DNA of 64,000 nt, taken from Luteipulveratus mongoliensis. GTDB lineage: Bacteria > Actinomycetota > Actinomycetes > Actinomycetales > Dermatophilaceae. Of the stretch, positions 9,529 to 17,494 are shown one piece after another; position 1 is the first letter of the stretch, and each line of letters opens with the position of its first letter. The notes under the pieces were generated by a model that searched no databases, had not been told where the DNA came from, and saw only the letters and a list, made by a program, of their open reading frames with translations. A program made the translations under genes and the position numbers. The stretch spans positions 3,720,001 to 3,784,000 of the forward strand of contig NZ_CP011112.1 in the NCBI RefSeq assembly GCF_001190945.1, read 5' to 3'.

Positions 9529-9852
9529 ATGGATCTCGAACAGCTGATACGCCGCGCTGTCGGCGTGGCGGACCTCTACGACAGGCTCAACCTTCAAGAG
9601 CGCGGGCGCGCGTGGACGACTGAACAGCTGGCGCTCGGCTTCGTCGGTGATGTCGGCGACCTCGCGAAGCTGGTCATGGCCGACGCCGGAACCCGCGACA
9701 TCGAGGACCACCGGGACCTGCTCGGCCACGAGCTGGCCGACTGCCTCTGGTCGGTGCTCGTGATCGCGGCGCGCAGTGGGATCGACCTGGAGCAGGAGTT
9801 CGATCGGTGTATGTCGATGCTGACGGAGCACATCGACGGCCGGTTGAGGTGA
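9529..9852 (+). CDS. MazG-like nucleotide pyrophosphohydrolase family protein
   Basis: A 107-residue all-helical protein. LGFVGDVGDLAKLV followed by HELADCLWSVLVIAA resembles the EExxE...ExxD metal-binding layout of MazG-like enzymes that hydrolyse non-canonical or excess NTPs, but the first acidic cluster is weaker than usual. ATG 9529 has AGGAG just upstream; an earlier in-frame ATG at 9448 lies inside the divergent PAP2-like gene and was rejected. It stands alone, divergent from the PAP2-like gene. Confidence 0.75.
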   Translation: MDLEQLIRRAVGVADLYDRLNLQERGRAWTTEQLALGFVGDVGDLAKLVMADAGTRDIEDHRDLLGHELADCLWSVLVIAARSGIDLEQEFDRCMSMLTEHIDGRLR

Positions 9853-9875
9853 CCGTCGAGCGCAACGCACGACCG

Positions 9876-9971
9876 TCAGCCGTCCTCGCGGCGCTCGGGC
9901 ACGGACTGCCCCGACGCCTCACCCATCACGATCGCCCGCGCCATGTGGCGCAGCGCATCCATCAGTCCCAT
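9876..9971 (-). CDS. Possible 31-residue small protein
   Basis: A short frame starting MGLMDALRHMARAIVMGEAS with a strong purine-rich ribosome-binding site (GAGGGGGAAAC before the ATG). The first half could form an amphipathic helix; the tail is charged. It lies in the 193-base gap between the MazG-like gene and the DinG-type helicase gene. I do not recognise a family; the support is the ribosome-binding site only. Confidence 0.35.
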   Translation of the reverse strand: MGLMDALRHMARAIVMGEASGQSVPERREDG

Positions 9972-10045
9972 GTTTCCCCCTCGGCCCCGGCCGATACCAC
10001 AGAGACTACGACGAACGCCGCGTTTTGCAAGGACCCCAGACCGGG

Positions 10046-12322
10046 CTAGCTCACATCCAGCTCCAGTCGTACGCCGAGGCTTGCCGCGCGAGCTGTGACC
10101 TCCTCGGGCGACTGGTCGAGGTGGTCGGCCAGCTCGGCGACGGTGAGGCCCATGTCCGCCGCATCGCGGAGCTCCTCGTCGTCCTCCGTGGACCACGTTC
10201 GACCCGCCACCTGAGGTTCCTCCGGTGCCGGCTCCGGCTCCGGCTCCGCTGTGAGTGCGGGAGCCGGCGCGGGTGCGGGTGCGGGAGCCGGCGCTGGCGC
10301 CGGCTCTGGTGTCGCCATGGTCGCGTCGCTGCGAGCCCCCTTCACACCGCGCAGGGCGGGCAGGTCGACGGGCACCACATCGGGCGCTGTCTCATCGAGC
10401 CGCTTCAGTGCCTGCAGCACCAGCGCGCGGTCCGTGGTCGGCCAGAACGGTGGCAACGACTTCTGCAGGAAGCCCGCGTAGCGGGCCGTGATCATCCGGG
10501 AGTCGAGGAAGGCGACGACCCCACGATCGGAGGACCGGCGTACGAGACGTCCGGCTCCCTGAGCCAGCCGGAGTGCCGCGTGGGTCGCCGACACGGCCAT
10601 GAACCCGTTGCCGCCCATCCGCGCGATCGCCTGTGAGCGAGCGGAGGCCAGCGGGTCATCCGGTCGGGGGAACGGGATGCGGTCGATGATGACCAACTGG
10701 CACGCCGAGCCGGGCACGTCGACGCCCTGCCACAGCGACATCGTCCCGAACAGGCAGGTGCGCGCGTCGGAGGCGAACTGGCGCACCAGCGTCGCGGTCT
10801 GGTCATCGCCCTGGCAGAGCACGGGGATGTCGTCACCGAGCCGCTGCCGCATCTCCTCGGCGGCCGCCTTAGCAGCACGTGTCGAGGAGAACAGGCCGAG
10901 CGTGCGGCCGCCTGCAGCGCGTACCAAGGTCTCGATCTCGTCGAACGACTGGGGCGACGTGCCGTCTCGCCCAGGCGGCGGGAGGTGCTGCGCGACGTAG
11001 GCGATCGCCTGGCTCGGGTAGTCGAACGGTGAGCCCACATCCAGGCCGGTCCACGACGGACCGCCCTCGCCGCGCAGGCCGAGCTGGCCGGCCACCGCGT
11101 CGAAGGACCCGCCGAGCTCAAGGGTGGCGGACGTCATCACGACGGTGCGATCGCCGAAGATCTTGTCGCGCAGCAGCATGGCCACGCTCATCGGCGCGAC
11201 GCGCAGGATCGGGCCGCGCCGCGGGTCGATCGAGACCCACGCGACATCGAGATCGCGCTCCTCCAGGAGCCGCTCGGCGTTGTCGAAGATCTCATCGACC
11301 GCCGCGCGCGCCACCTGACGGGCACCGTCGTTGTCGGCCGGAGTAGGCGGCTTGATGTCGGTCTGCACGCCCCGGGCCGCGTCGCGCACCCGGGTGAGAG
11401 CGAGCGCGAGCGTGTCGGGCACGCCCATCAGCCGGCCCTCGGCCAAACCCGCCATGATCTGCCCGAGGAACTCACCGGCGTCGGTGAGCTGTGTCGTATC
11501 GCCTAGTCTGCCAACCCTTTTGGCGGCAGCCGTGACCATGCCCTGCGTCATCTCGTCAGTGATCGTGGACGTGACACGGTCGACCAGCTCGTGCGCCTCG
11601 TCGACCACGAGAAGGTCGTGGTCTGGCAGCATCTGACGGCCCTCGAACGAGTCGATGGCCATGAACGAGTGGTTGGTCACGACGACGTCGACGTCCTTGG
11701 CCGCACTGCGCGCCTGCTCGACGAAGCACTCCCCCACCATCGGGCACTTCTGGCCGAGGCACTCGTGAGCCGACACCGAGACCTGTCGCCAGGCGCGCTC
11801 GGAGACACCCGGAACCAGCTCGTCCCGGTCGCCGGACTCGGTCTCGTCGGCCCACTCGCGCAGCCGGGTGATCTCCTGACCGAGCCGTCCGGCGGCGCGG
11901 TCGACGTCGCCCACGGACAGGAGGCCGTCCTCCTCGTCGTCGGGGTAGCCGCCCGCCAGCTTGTTCTTGCACAGGTAGTTGCGACGGCCCTTGACCAGCG
12001 CGTACGACGGCCGCCGCCCCAACGCGGTCTGCAGCGCCTCGGCGACCCGGGGCATGTCGCGGTCGACCACCTGGGCCTGCAGCGCAAGCGTGGCGGTCGC
12101 CACGATCGCGGGCTTGCCTGTCTCGAAGGCGTGCTGCACCGCGGGCACGAGGTAGGCCAGGGACTTGCCCGTGCCGGTGCCGGCCTGGACGAGCAGATGG
12201 TCACCGGACTTCACCGCGTCCGCCACAGCCTGGGCCATCTGGCTCTGGCCAGGCCGCTCGCTGCCGCCGACACCTTCGACGGCGCGATGCAGCAGGGACT
12301 CGAGCGGAACGGCAGAAGGCAT
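10046..12322 (-). CDS. DinG/XPD-family ATP-dependent DNA helicase with C-terminal Myb-like domain
   Basis: Superfamily 2 helicase of the DinG/XPD type, which unwinds DNA 5'-to-3' and usually holds an iron-sulfur cluster. In 758 residues: Walker A AGTGTGKS (47-54), cysteines in NYLCKN and in CLGQKCPMVGEC (cluster ligands), DEAH box (241-244), and C-terminal helicase motifs including QGAGRLVRR. Beyond the core there is a Pro-Ala repeat linker (about 675-706) and a roughly 50-residue domain with WSTEDDEELR and SPEEVTARAASLG that looks like a Myb/SANT-type helix-turn-helix. The helicase is common; the appended domain is less so. Confidence 0.92.
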   Translation of the reverse strand: MPSAVPLESLLHRAVEGVGGSERPGQSQMAQAVADAVKSGDHLLVQAGTGTGKSLAYLVPAVQHAFETGKPAIVATATLALQAQVVDRDMPRVAEALQTALGRRPSYALVKGRRNYLCKNKLAGGYPDDEEDGLLSVGDVDRAAGRLGQEITRLREWADETESGDRDELVPGVSERAWRQVSVSAHECLGQKCPMVGECFVEQARSAAKDVDVVVTNHSFMAIDSFEGRQMLPDHDLLVVDEAHELVDRVTSTITDEMTQGMVTAAAKRVGRLGDTTQLTDAGEFLGQIMAGLAEGRLMGVPDTLALALTRVRDAARGVQTDIKPPTPADNDGARQVARAAVDEIFDNAERLLEERDLDVAWVSIDPRRGPILRVAPMSVAMLLRDKIFGDRTVVMTSATLELGGSFDAVAGQLGLRGEGGPSWTGLDVGSPFDYPSQAIAYVAQHLPPPGRDGTSPQSFDEIETLVRAAGGRTLGLFSSTRAAKAAAEEMRQRLGDDIPVLCQGDDQTATLVRQFASDARTCLFGTMSLWQGVDVPGSACQLVIIDRIPFPRPDDPLASARSQAIARMGGNGFMAVSATHAALRLAQGAGRLVRRSSDRGVVAFLDSRMITARYAGFLQKSLPPFWPTTDRALVLQALKRLDETAPDVVPVDLPALRGVKGARSDATMATPEPAPAPAPAPAPAPAPALTAEPEPEPAPEEPQVAGRTWSTEDDEELRDAADMGLTVAELADHLDQSPEEVTARAASLGVRLELDVS

Positions 12323-12388
12323 TGCCTCAGCCTAGGCGGGAGCGGGCGTCGTCGTACGCCGGTGGCGCGGTCCTGGGGACAACCCGGA

Positions 12389-15031
12389 TCACTCGTGCTC
12401 AGCGGGGTGGCAGATCAGGTGGGCCACCATGGCCGTCCACCCGGTCTGGTGCGAGGCGCCGAGGCCCGCACCGGTGTCACCGTGGAAGTACTCGCTGAAC
12501 GTCGGGTGCGCCTGCCACAGGTCTCCGGTCGGCACATGGCGTGGGTCGCCCGGTCGACGACCGTCCTCGCCCGCCCGGAACATCCGGACGAGACGCTGCT
12601 CGAGGTCGGTGACGATCTCCCGCAGCGGCACGTGGTTGCCGGAGCCCGTGGGGTACTCGATCTCGAGCTCGCGTCCGAGATCCGTCGCGTAGGTCCGCAA
12701 GGCGTCGGTCAGCAGGACGTTGACGGGGAACCAGACCGGCCCGCGCCAGTTCGAGTTGCCACCGAACAGACCACTCTGCGCCTCCCCCGGTGCGTACGCG
12801 ATTGGGAGCGACGAACCTTCCAGGTCGATGTTGATGCCGTCCCGATAGATGGCAGACAACGAGCGAATCCCATAGGGAGACAGGAACTCTCGCTCATCCA
12901 GCATGCGGGTGAGGATGCGCGTGAGGCGCTCCGGGGTGAGGAGCGAGAGCGTGGTGTCCGGCTGGCCGTCGTACTCGCTGTGCACGACCGCGTCGGTCAG
13001 CTCAGGACGCCGCTTGAGCAGCCATTGCATGCGCGAGGTGTAGTCCGGCAGCTCCTGCGGCACCCAGTCCGGCTCGACGGCGACAGCCATCAGCGGCAGC
13101 AGCCCGACCATGGAGCGGACCGGCACCTGCGAGCCAGAGCCGTCGTCGTCCACAACTGCGTCGTAGAAGAATCCGTCCTCGTCGTTCCAGAGCGAGATGT
13201 TGTTGGTACCAAAGGATTCCATCGCCTCAGCGATCGACAGGAAGTGCTCCAGGAACTTCGTCGCGGCTTCGTCCCAGGCTCGGTCGACACGCGCGAGCTC
13301 CCACGCGATGCGCAGCATGTTGAGGCAGAAGAACGCCATCCAGCTGGTCGCGTCCGACTGCTCCAGCCGGTGCCCGTCGGGCAGTGGCTGCGACCGGTCG
13401 AACGGGCCGACGTTGTCCATCCCGAGGAAGCCGCCCTCGAAGAGGTTGGAGCCGTCGGAGTCCTTGCGGTTGACCCACCAGCCGAAGTTGAGCATCAGCT
13501 TGCTGAAGACCCGGATCAGGAAGTCGTTGTCCTGAGCGCCGTCGAGCTGGTAGACCCGCCAGACCGCCCAGGCGTGAACCGGCGGGTTGACGTCGGAGAA
13601 GTTCCACTCGTACGCCGGCAGCTGGCCGTTGGGGTGCATCGCCCACTCGCGGCACATCAGGACGAGCTGTTCCTTCGCGAACGCCGGGTCGACGTGTGCG
13701 AGCGCGACGCAGTGGAACGCCAGGTCCCACGACGCGAACCACGGGTACTCCCACTCGTCGGGCATCGAGATGATGTCCGCCAGCGAGAGCGTCTGCCACT
13801 CCGTGTTGCGGCCCTTGGGCTGGGCGGCCAGGCGCTCGGGCGGTGGCGGCGGCTGTGCCGGGTCGCCCTCCAGCCACTGCCGGATGTCGTAGCGGAACAG
13901 CTGCTTGCACCACAGCAGCCCGGCGAAGGCACGGCGAGCGACCGTCCGGTCCTCGTCTGAGACATCAGCGGGTACGACCGTGGCGTAGAAAGCGTCGGCA
14001 TCCGCTTGTCGGCCGCTCACGATCTCGTCGGCTCCATCGAGGCCGGCGTCGCCCTGGTCGTCGCGGGTGAGGCGGAGCGTGACCGTCACGGTCTCGCCCG
14101 GCTGCACCGCGTCGTAGTGCCACCAGAACGCCGCCTTCGTCCCGACGTGGGTGGCGAGCAACGACTCGTCCCCGTGGACCACCGCGCGATTGATGGCGTC
14201 CTTCGGGTGAGCCGGATCCTCCCCCTCGACCCCGAACGTCGCGGACACGTTGGTCTCGTTGTCGCACAACAGAACTCGTGCGCCGTCGCTCGCGCTCATC
14301 CGGTAGTGACCGAGCCAGTCGTGCTCGATCTCCACCCCGCCCTCGACCGCACGGATCGTGGGTCGCCGGTCGTCCCGACCCCAGCTCCAGGTGTTGCGGA
14401 ACCACACGTGCGGGAGCAGGTCCAACGGAGCCGCATCAGGACCGTGGTTGGTGGCCTCGAGACGGACGACGACGTCGTACGGGTTGGCCTTGGCGTGCGT
14501 GACCGTCACGTCGAAGAACCGGTTGCCGTCGAGGATGCCGGTGTCGGCGAGCTCAAGCTCGTCGTCGCCGAAGCCGCGGCGGCCGTTCTCCTCGACCAGC
14601 TGCTGGTAAGGAAAGGCCGCCTGCGGGTAGCGGTAGAGGTACTGCGCGTACGAGTGGGTCGGCGTGGCGTCGAGGTGCCACCAGTACTCCTTGGCGTCCT
14701 CGCCGTGGTTGCCCTGGGCGTTGGTGAGCCCGAACAGCCGCTCCTTGAGCCGGTCGTCCTGACCGTTCCACATCGCGACCGCGACGTTGAGGAAGCCGTA
14801 GCGGTCGGTCAGCCCCGCGATCCCGTCCTCGCCCCAGCGGTAGGCGCGGGTGTGCGCGTGGTCGAACGGGAAGGACTCCCAGGCGTTGCCGTCCGCGGAG
14901 TAGTCCTCCCGGACGGTCCCCCACTGGCGACCGGAGACGTACGGTCCCCACAGTCTCCAGGGGTCGAGGTCGCCCGGCGACTCGGCCAGGCGGGCGTGCT
15001 CAGCGGTCAGGTGGTCAGCAGGTTCGCTCAC
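12389..15031 (-). CDS. Glycoside hydrolase family 63-like glucosidase
   Basis: An 880-residue cytoplasmic enzyme (no signal peptide) with the (alpha/alpha)6-barrel features of GH63/MGH1-like glucosidases: WRLWGPYVSGRQWGTVREDY near the N-terminus, EWEYPWFASWDLAFHCVALA in the middle, GGFLGMDNVGPFDRS, and GASHQTGWTAMVAHLICH near the C-terminus. Likely substrates are alpha-glucosides or mannosyl/glucosyl-glycerate, but the sequence alone does not decide. The GTG start lies inside the last codons of the MerR gene upstream (17-base overlap), so the two are probably co-expressed. Confidence 0.85.
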   Translation of the reverse strand: MSEPADHLTAEHARLAESPGDLDPWRLWGPYVSGRQWGTVREDYSADGNAWESFPFDHAHTRAYRWGEDGIAGLTDRYGFLNVAVAMWNGQDDRLKERLFGLTNAQGNHGEDAKEYWWHLDATPTHSYAQYLYRYPQAAFPYQQLVEENGRRGFGDDELELADTGILDGNRFFDVTVTHAKANPYDVVVRLEATNHGPDAAPLDLLPHVWFRNTWSWGRDDRRPTIRAVEGGVEIEHDWLGHYRMSASDGARVLLCDNETNVSATFGVEGEDPAHPKDAINRAVVHGDESLLATHVGTKAAFWWHYDAVQPGETVTVTLRLTRDDQGDAGLDGADEIVSGRQADADAFYATVVPADVSDEDRTVARRAFAGLLWCKQLFRYDIRQWLEGDPAQPPPPPERLAAQPKGRNTEWQTLSLADIISMPDEWEYPWFASWDLAFHCVALAHVDPAFAKEQLVLMCREWAMHPNGQLPAYEWNFSDVNPPVHAWAVWRVYQLDGAQDNDFLIRVFSKLMLNFGWWVNRKDSDGSNLFEGGFLGMDNVGPFDRSQPLPDGHRLEQSDATSWMAFFCLNMLRIAWELARVDRAWDEAATKFLEHFLSIAEAMESFGTNNISLWNDEDGFFYDAVVDDDGSGSQVPVRSMVGLLPLMAVAVEPDWVPQELPDYTSRMQWLLKRRPELTDAVVHSEYDGQPDTTLSLLTPERLTRILTRMLDEREFLSPYGIRSLSAIYRDGINIDLEGSSLPIAYAPGEAQSGLFGGNSNWRGPVWFPVNVLLTDALRTYATDLGRELEIEYPTGSGNHVPLREIVTDLEQRLVRMFRAGEDGRRPGDPRHVPTGDLWQAHPTFSEYFHGDTGAGLGASHQTGWTAMVAHLICHPAEHE

Positions 15032-15395
15032 AGAACGGCACTCTATTGATCGGATCGACGATCAGGGTCAGCGCGCGCCGTTGCTCATCGAGTGCGACCT
15101 GCTCCCGATCGAAGCGCTCGACGAGCTGGTCCAGCTCTGCGCGAAGATCGGGACACATCTCGAGATACGTTCGCTCCTCGCCCAGCCGGGCACACTCAAG
15201 GTAGCGGCCGATGACCGTGGTCCCGAGCCCGGCGCTGATCATGGCTTGGATCTGGCCGACGCGGACGACATCCCTCGCTTCGAACTCGCGATATCCCGCG
15301 CTCGTGCGATGCGGCTGCAGGAGGCCGCGGTCCTCGTAGTGGCGCAATGCACGGGGGCTGACTCCCGTCACCGTCGCCAGCTCACCGATCAGCAC
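15015..15395 (-). CDS. MerR family transcriptional regulator
   Basis: A 126-residue regulator with the MerR winged helix at the N-terminus (IGELATVTGVSPRALRHYED, then GLL...GYREFEARDV), a dimerisation coiled coil (about 85-115) and a short C-terminal tail ending CERTC. It is transcribed away from the alpha/beta hydrolase gene at 15453, whose promoter is of MerR type, so it probably acts there. Downstream it overlaps the GH63 gene. The inducer is unknown. Confidence 0.9.
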   Translation of the reverse strand: MLIGELATVTGVSPRALRHYEDRGLLQPHRTSAGYREFEARDVVRVGQIQAMISAGLGTTVIGRYLECARLGEERTYLEMCPDLRAELDQLVERFDREQVALDEQRRALTLIVDPINRVPFCERTC

Positions 15396-15412
15396 ACTGC
15401 ACCTCTCAATCC

Positions 15413-15445
15413 CTTGACCTTCACACCAGCGTCAACCTCTAGCGT
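15413..15445 (+). promoter_or_regulatory. MerR-type promoter of the alpha/beta hydrolase gene
   Basis: A TTGACC -35 box (15414-15419) and a TAGCGT -10 box (15440-15445) separated by 20 bases, an over-long spacer typical of MerR-activated promoters. The spacer contains half-sites TTGAC and GTCAA around a common centre. The -10 box ends 7 bases before the GTG of the hydrolase, predicting a leaderless mRNA. Confidence 0.7.
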
Positions 15446-15452
15446 CGCCGCC

Positions 15453-16022
15453 GTGAACAGGACAACCGCACGACGCGCGACGATCATCCATGGGTACGCG
15501 GCGACGCCGAACGACCACTGGTTCGCCTGGCTCGCCGACGAGTTCGAAGCCATCGGCGTCTCCACGAACGTCCCCGAGCTGCCCGACCCGGCACAGCCGA
15601 ACGCCGATCGATGGGCCGAGACTGTGGCCTCGACGCTCGAATCAGTTGACCACGACACGATTCTCGTCGCCCACAGTCTCGGGTGCGTCACCACACTTCG
15701 GTATCTGGCAGACCTGCACGGCGACTGGACACTCGGCACTCTCATCCTCGTTGCTGGCTTCCTCGAACCGCTTCCTGCCCTTCCAGAGCTCGACGCATTC
15801 ATCGCCGACGGCCTCGAGGTCAGCGCGTTGGCTGCGCACATCGACCGGATCGTCGTGCTGCGCTCCGACGCCGACCCGTACGTGCCGGTCGAGCACACCG
15901 ATCGACTCGCCGCACGTCTCGGCGTACAGGCTCACCTCGTCGCTGGAGCAGGACACTTCCTCGCCAGCGACGGCATCGTCGAGCTTCCGGAGGCTCTTCA
16001 CCCGGTACGTTGCGTTCGCTGA
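15453..16022 (+). CDS. RBBP9/YdeN-family alpha/beta hydrolase
   Basis: A 189-residue serine hydrolase of the RBBP9/YdeN group. The nucleophile elbow is VAHSLG, the acid is in LRSDADPYVP and the histidine in GAGHF; the N-terminal IIHGYAATPNDHWFAWL is the oxyanion/opening block of this family. GTG 15453 fits the predicted leaderless start; longer frames run through the divergent MerR gene. Natural substrate unknown. The second MerR gene follows 38 bases later, so the two may form one transcript. Confidence 0.88.
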   Translation: MNRTTARRATIIHGYAATPNDHWFAWLADEFEAIGVSTNVPELPDPAQPNADRWAETVASTLESVDHDTILVAHSLGCVTTLRYLADLHGDWTLGTLILVAGFLEPLPALPELDAFIADGLEVSALAAHIDRIVVLRSDADPYVPVEHTDRLAARLGVQAHLVAGAGHFLASDGIVELPEALHPVRCVR

Positions 16023-16060
16023 CCAGGAAGATCACGCCGAGGATGCGCGTTGGACGAGTA

Positions 16061-16435
16061 GTGAAAATCGGTCAGGCTGCTCATGCCAGCGGTGTGAGCC
16101 CGCGGTCGCTGCGGTTCTACGAGGACATGGGTCTCATCGTCCCGGGACGTTGCGCCAACGGGTATCGCGACTACTGCACCACCACACTCGATCGCGTGGT
16201 CGTCATTCGGTCGCTGCTGGAGTCAGGCCTGCCCGTGCGCCTCATCAAAGGTGCCCTGCCCCGCAACCCCCTCGATCCGGCCGGCGCCGAGCTCGCCGCG
16301 CGCGCTGAGATCCGTCAAGAGGTCGAGGCCTATCGCGATCGGCTGGCCGCACGCATCGCTGCTCTCACGACTCAGCACGCGGCGCTCGAGCAATACCTGT
16401 GTGCCGCGGACGACGTCGAGTGTCACCGGACTTGA
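16061..16435 (+). CDS. MerR family transcriptional regulator
   Basis: A 124-residue regulator beginning MKIGQAAHASGVSPRSLRFY with the MerR winged helix, a coiled-coil region and a cysteine-containing tail (YLCAADDVECHRT) that could bind metal or sense redox state. GTG 16061 gives the canonical MerR N-terminus; ATG 16043 in frame is possible. Its stop codon overlaps the -35 box of the promoter for the downstream quinone oxidoreductase, the likely target. Confidence 0.88.
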   Translation: MKIGQAAHASGVSPRSLRFYEDMGLIVPGRCANGYRDYCTTTLDRVVVIRSLLESGLPVRLIKGALPRNPLDPAGAELAARAEIRQEVEAYRDRLAARIAALTTQHAALEQYLCAADDVECHRT

Positions 16436-16464
16436 CCTTGACATCAGTGTGAGGCTCGTACGGT
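16431..16464 (+). promoter_or_regulatory. MerR-type promoter of the quinone oxidoreductase gene
   Basis: TTGACC (16432-16437) and TACGGT (16459-16464) with a spacer of about 21 bases holding an imperfect dyad, CCTTGACA / TGTGAGG. It matches the promoter at 15413 at 17 of 20 positions over the -35/operator part. The -10 box ends 7 bases before the ATG at 16472, again predicting a leaderless mRNA. Confidence 0.68.
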
Positions 16465-16471
16465 CCCGGGC

Positions 16472-17494
16472 ATGGAGAACGACAACCGGACCCGTGCCGC
16501 GAAACCGCAGATGTACGCCCTCGTCCAGGGCTCGACGCGTGGCCCACTGGACCTCGTCCTGACGGCCGATCAGCCTCGTCCTGAGGTGGGACCCCGGGAG
16601 TACCTCATCAGGGTCGGCGCAGCGGGTGTGAACTTCGCCGACGTCATGCAGACCCACGGGACCTACGCCGGTGGCCCGCGCCCACCGTACGTCGCGGGCT
16701 TCGAGGCAGCCGGTCAGATCGTCGGCGTCGGTCCGGAGGTCCAGGACGCACTACCCATCGGCACTCTCGTCATCGGTGCCGGACCCGGTGCGTTCGCGGA
16801 GTACATGGTGATGCCAGCGGCCGGTGCGCTGCCCATTCCTGCGGGCTGGTCCGAGACGGAGGCTCTGGGTCTCGTCCTGAACTGGGGAACCGCGCTGGCG
16901 GCTCTGCGACCGCTCGGCGCCGTGACACCCGGTGAGGTGGTGCTCGTCCATGCCGCTGCTGGCGGCGTCGGTCAGGCGGCGGTCCGGCTGGCACGCCACT
17001 ACGGCGCAACGGTCATCGCGACCGCCTCCACGCACAAGCATCCGGTCGTCACCGCCCTCGGCGCCCATCACGTCGTGGATCCCGCGCGTCCTGATCTGAC
17101 CGAGGAGATCATGCGGCTCACGGGTGGCGTCGACCTCGTCCTGGAGTCGGTCGGGCGGACGACGTTCGAGACAAGCCTCTCGGTGACGAAGGCGTTCACC
17201 GGACGCGTCGTCGTCTTCGGCGCCGCGTCCGGTGATGCCGCCGTCACGACCGACGACCTCGTCTTCCGCCATCAGGTGCAGCTCAAGGGCCTGCACATCG
17301 GGGCGCTCGCCGCGACGGCACCCGCGATCTATCGTGCTCTGCTCGAGGAGCTCGAGCAGCTGATCACGCAGGGTGTCTATCAGCCCGGCACACCGCAGAT
17401 CCATCCCCTGTCAGCGGGGCCTGCAGTCCTTGAGGAGCTCAAGGCCTCTCGGACGCACGGCAAGCACGCCCTCGATCCGCGACGGCTCAGCTGA
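16472..17494 (+). CDS. NADPH:quinone oxidoreductase-like MDR-family enzyme
   Basis: A 340-residue medium-chain dehydrogenase/reductase without the structural zinc cysteines, as in QOR-type quinone reductases. The N-terminal GroES-like half has GVNFADVMQTHGTYAGG; the Rossmann half has HAAAGGVGQAAVRLARHYGA for NADPH. These enzymes reduce quinones or enals and are often induced by electrophiles, which agrees with the MerR-type promoter. The 3' end overlaps hflX tail-to-tail by 8 bases. Confidence 0.88.
   Translation: MENDNRTRAAKPQMYALVQGSTRGPLDLVLTADQPRPEVGPREYLIRVGAAGVNFADVMQTHGTYAGGPRPPYVAGFEAAGQIVGVGPEVQDALPIGTLVIGAGPGAFAEYMVMPAAGALPIPAGWSETEALGLVLNWGTALAALRPLGAVTPGEVVLVHAAAGGVGQAAVRLARHYGATVIATASTHKHPVVTALGAHHVVDPARPDLTEEIMRLTGGVDLVLESVGRTTFETSLSVTKAFTGRVVVFGAASGDAAVTTDDLVFRHQVQLKGLHIGALAATAPAIYRALLEELEQLITQGVYQPGTPQIHPLSAGPAVLEELKASRTHGKHALDPRRLS

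Noticed and set aside
10258-10310. Short tandem repeat resembling a repeat array
   Set aside because: It is in frame and encodes the Pro-Ala linker of the helicase; no spacers, so not CRISPR.
11591-13960. 789-codon plus-strand open frame across the helicase and GH63 genes
   Set aside because: It crosses the boundary of two well-supported minus-strand genes and shows no domain.
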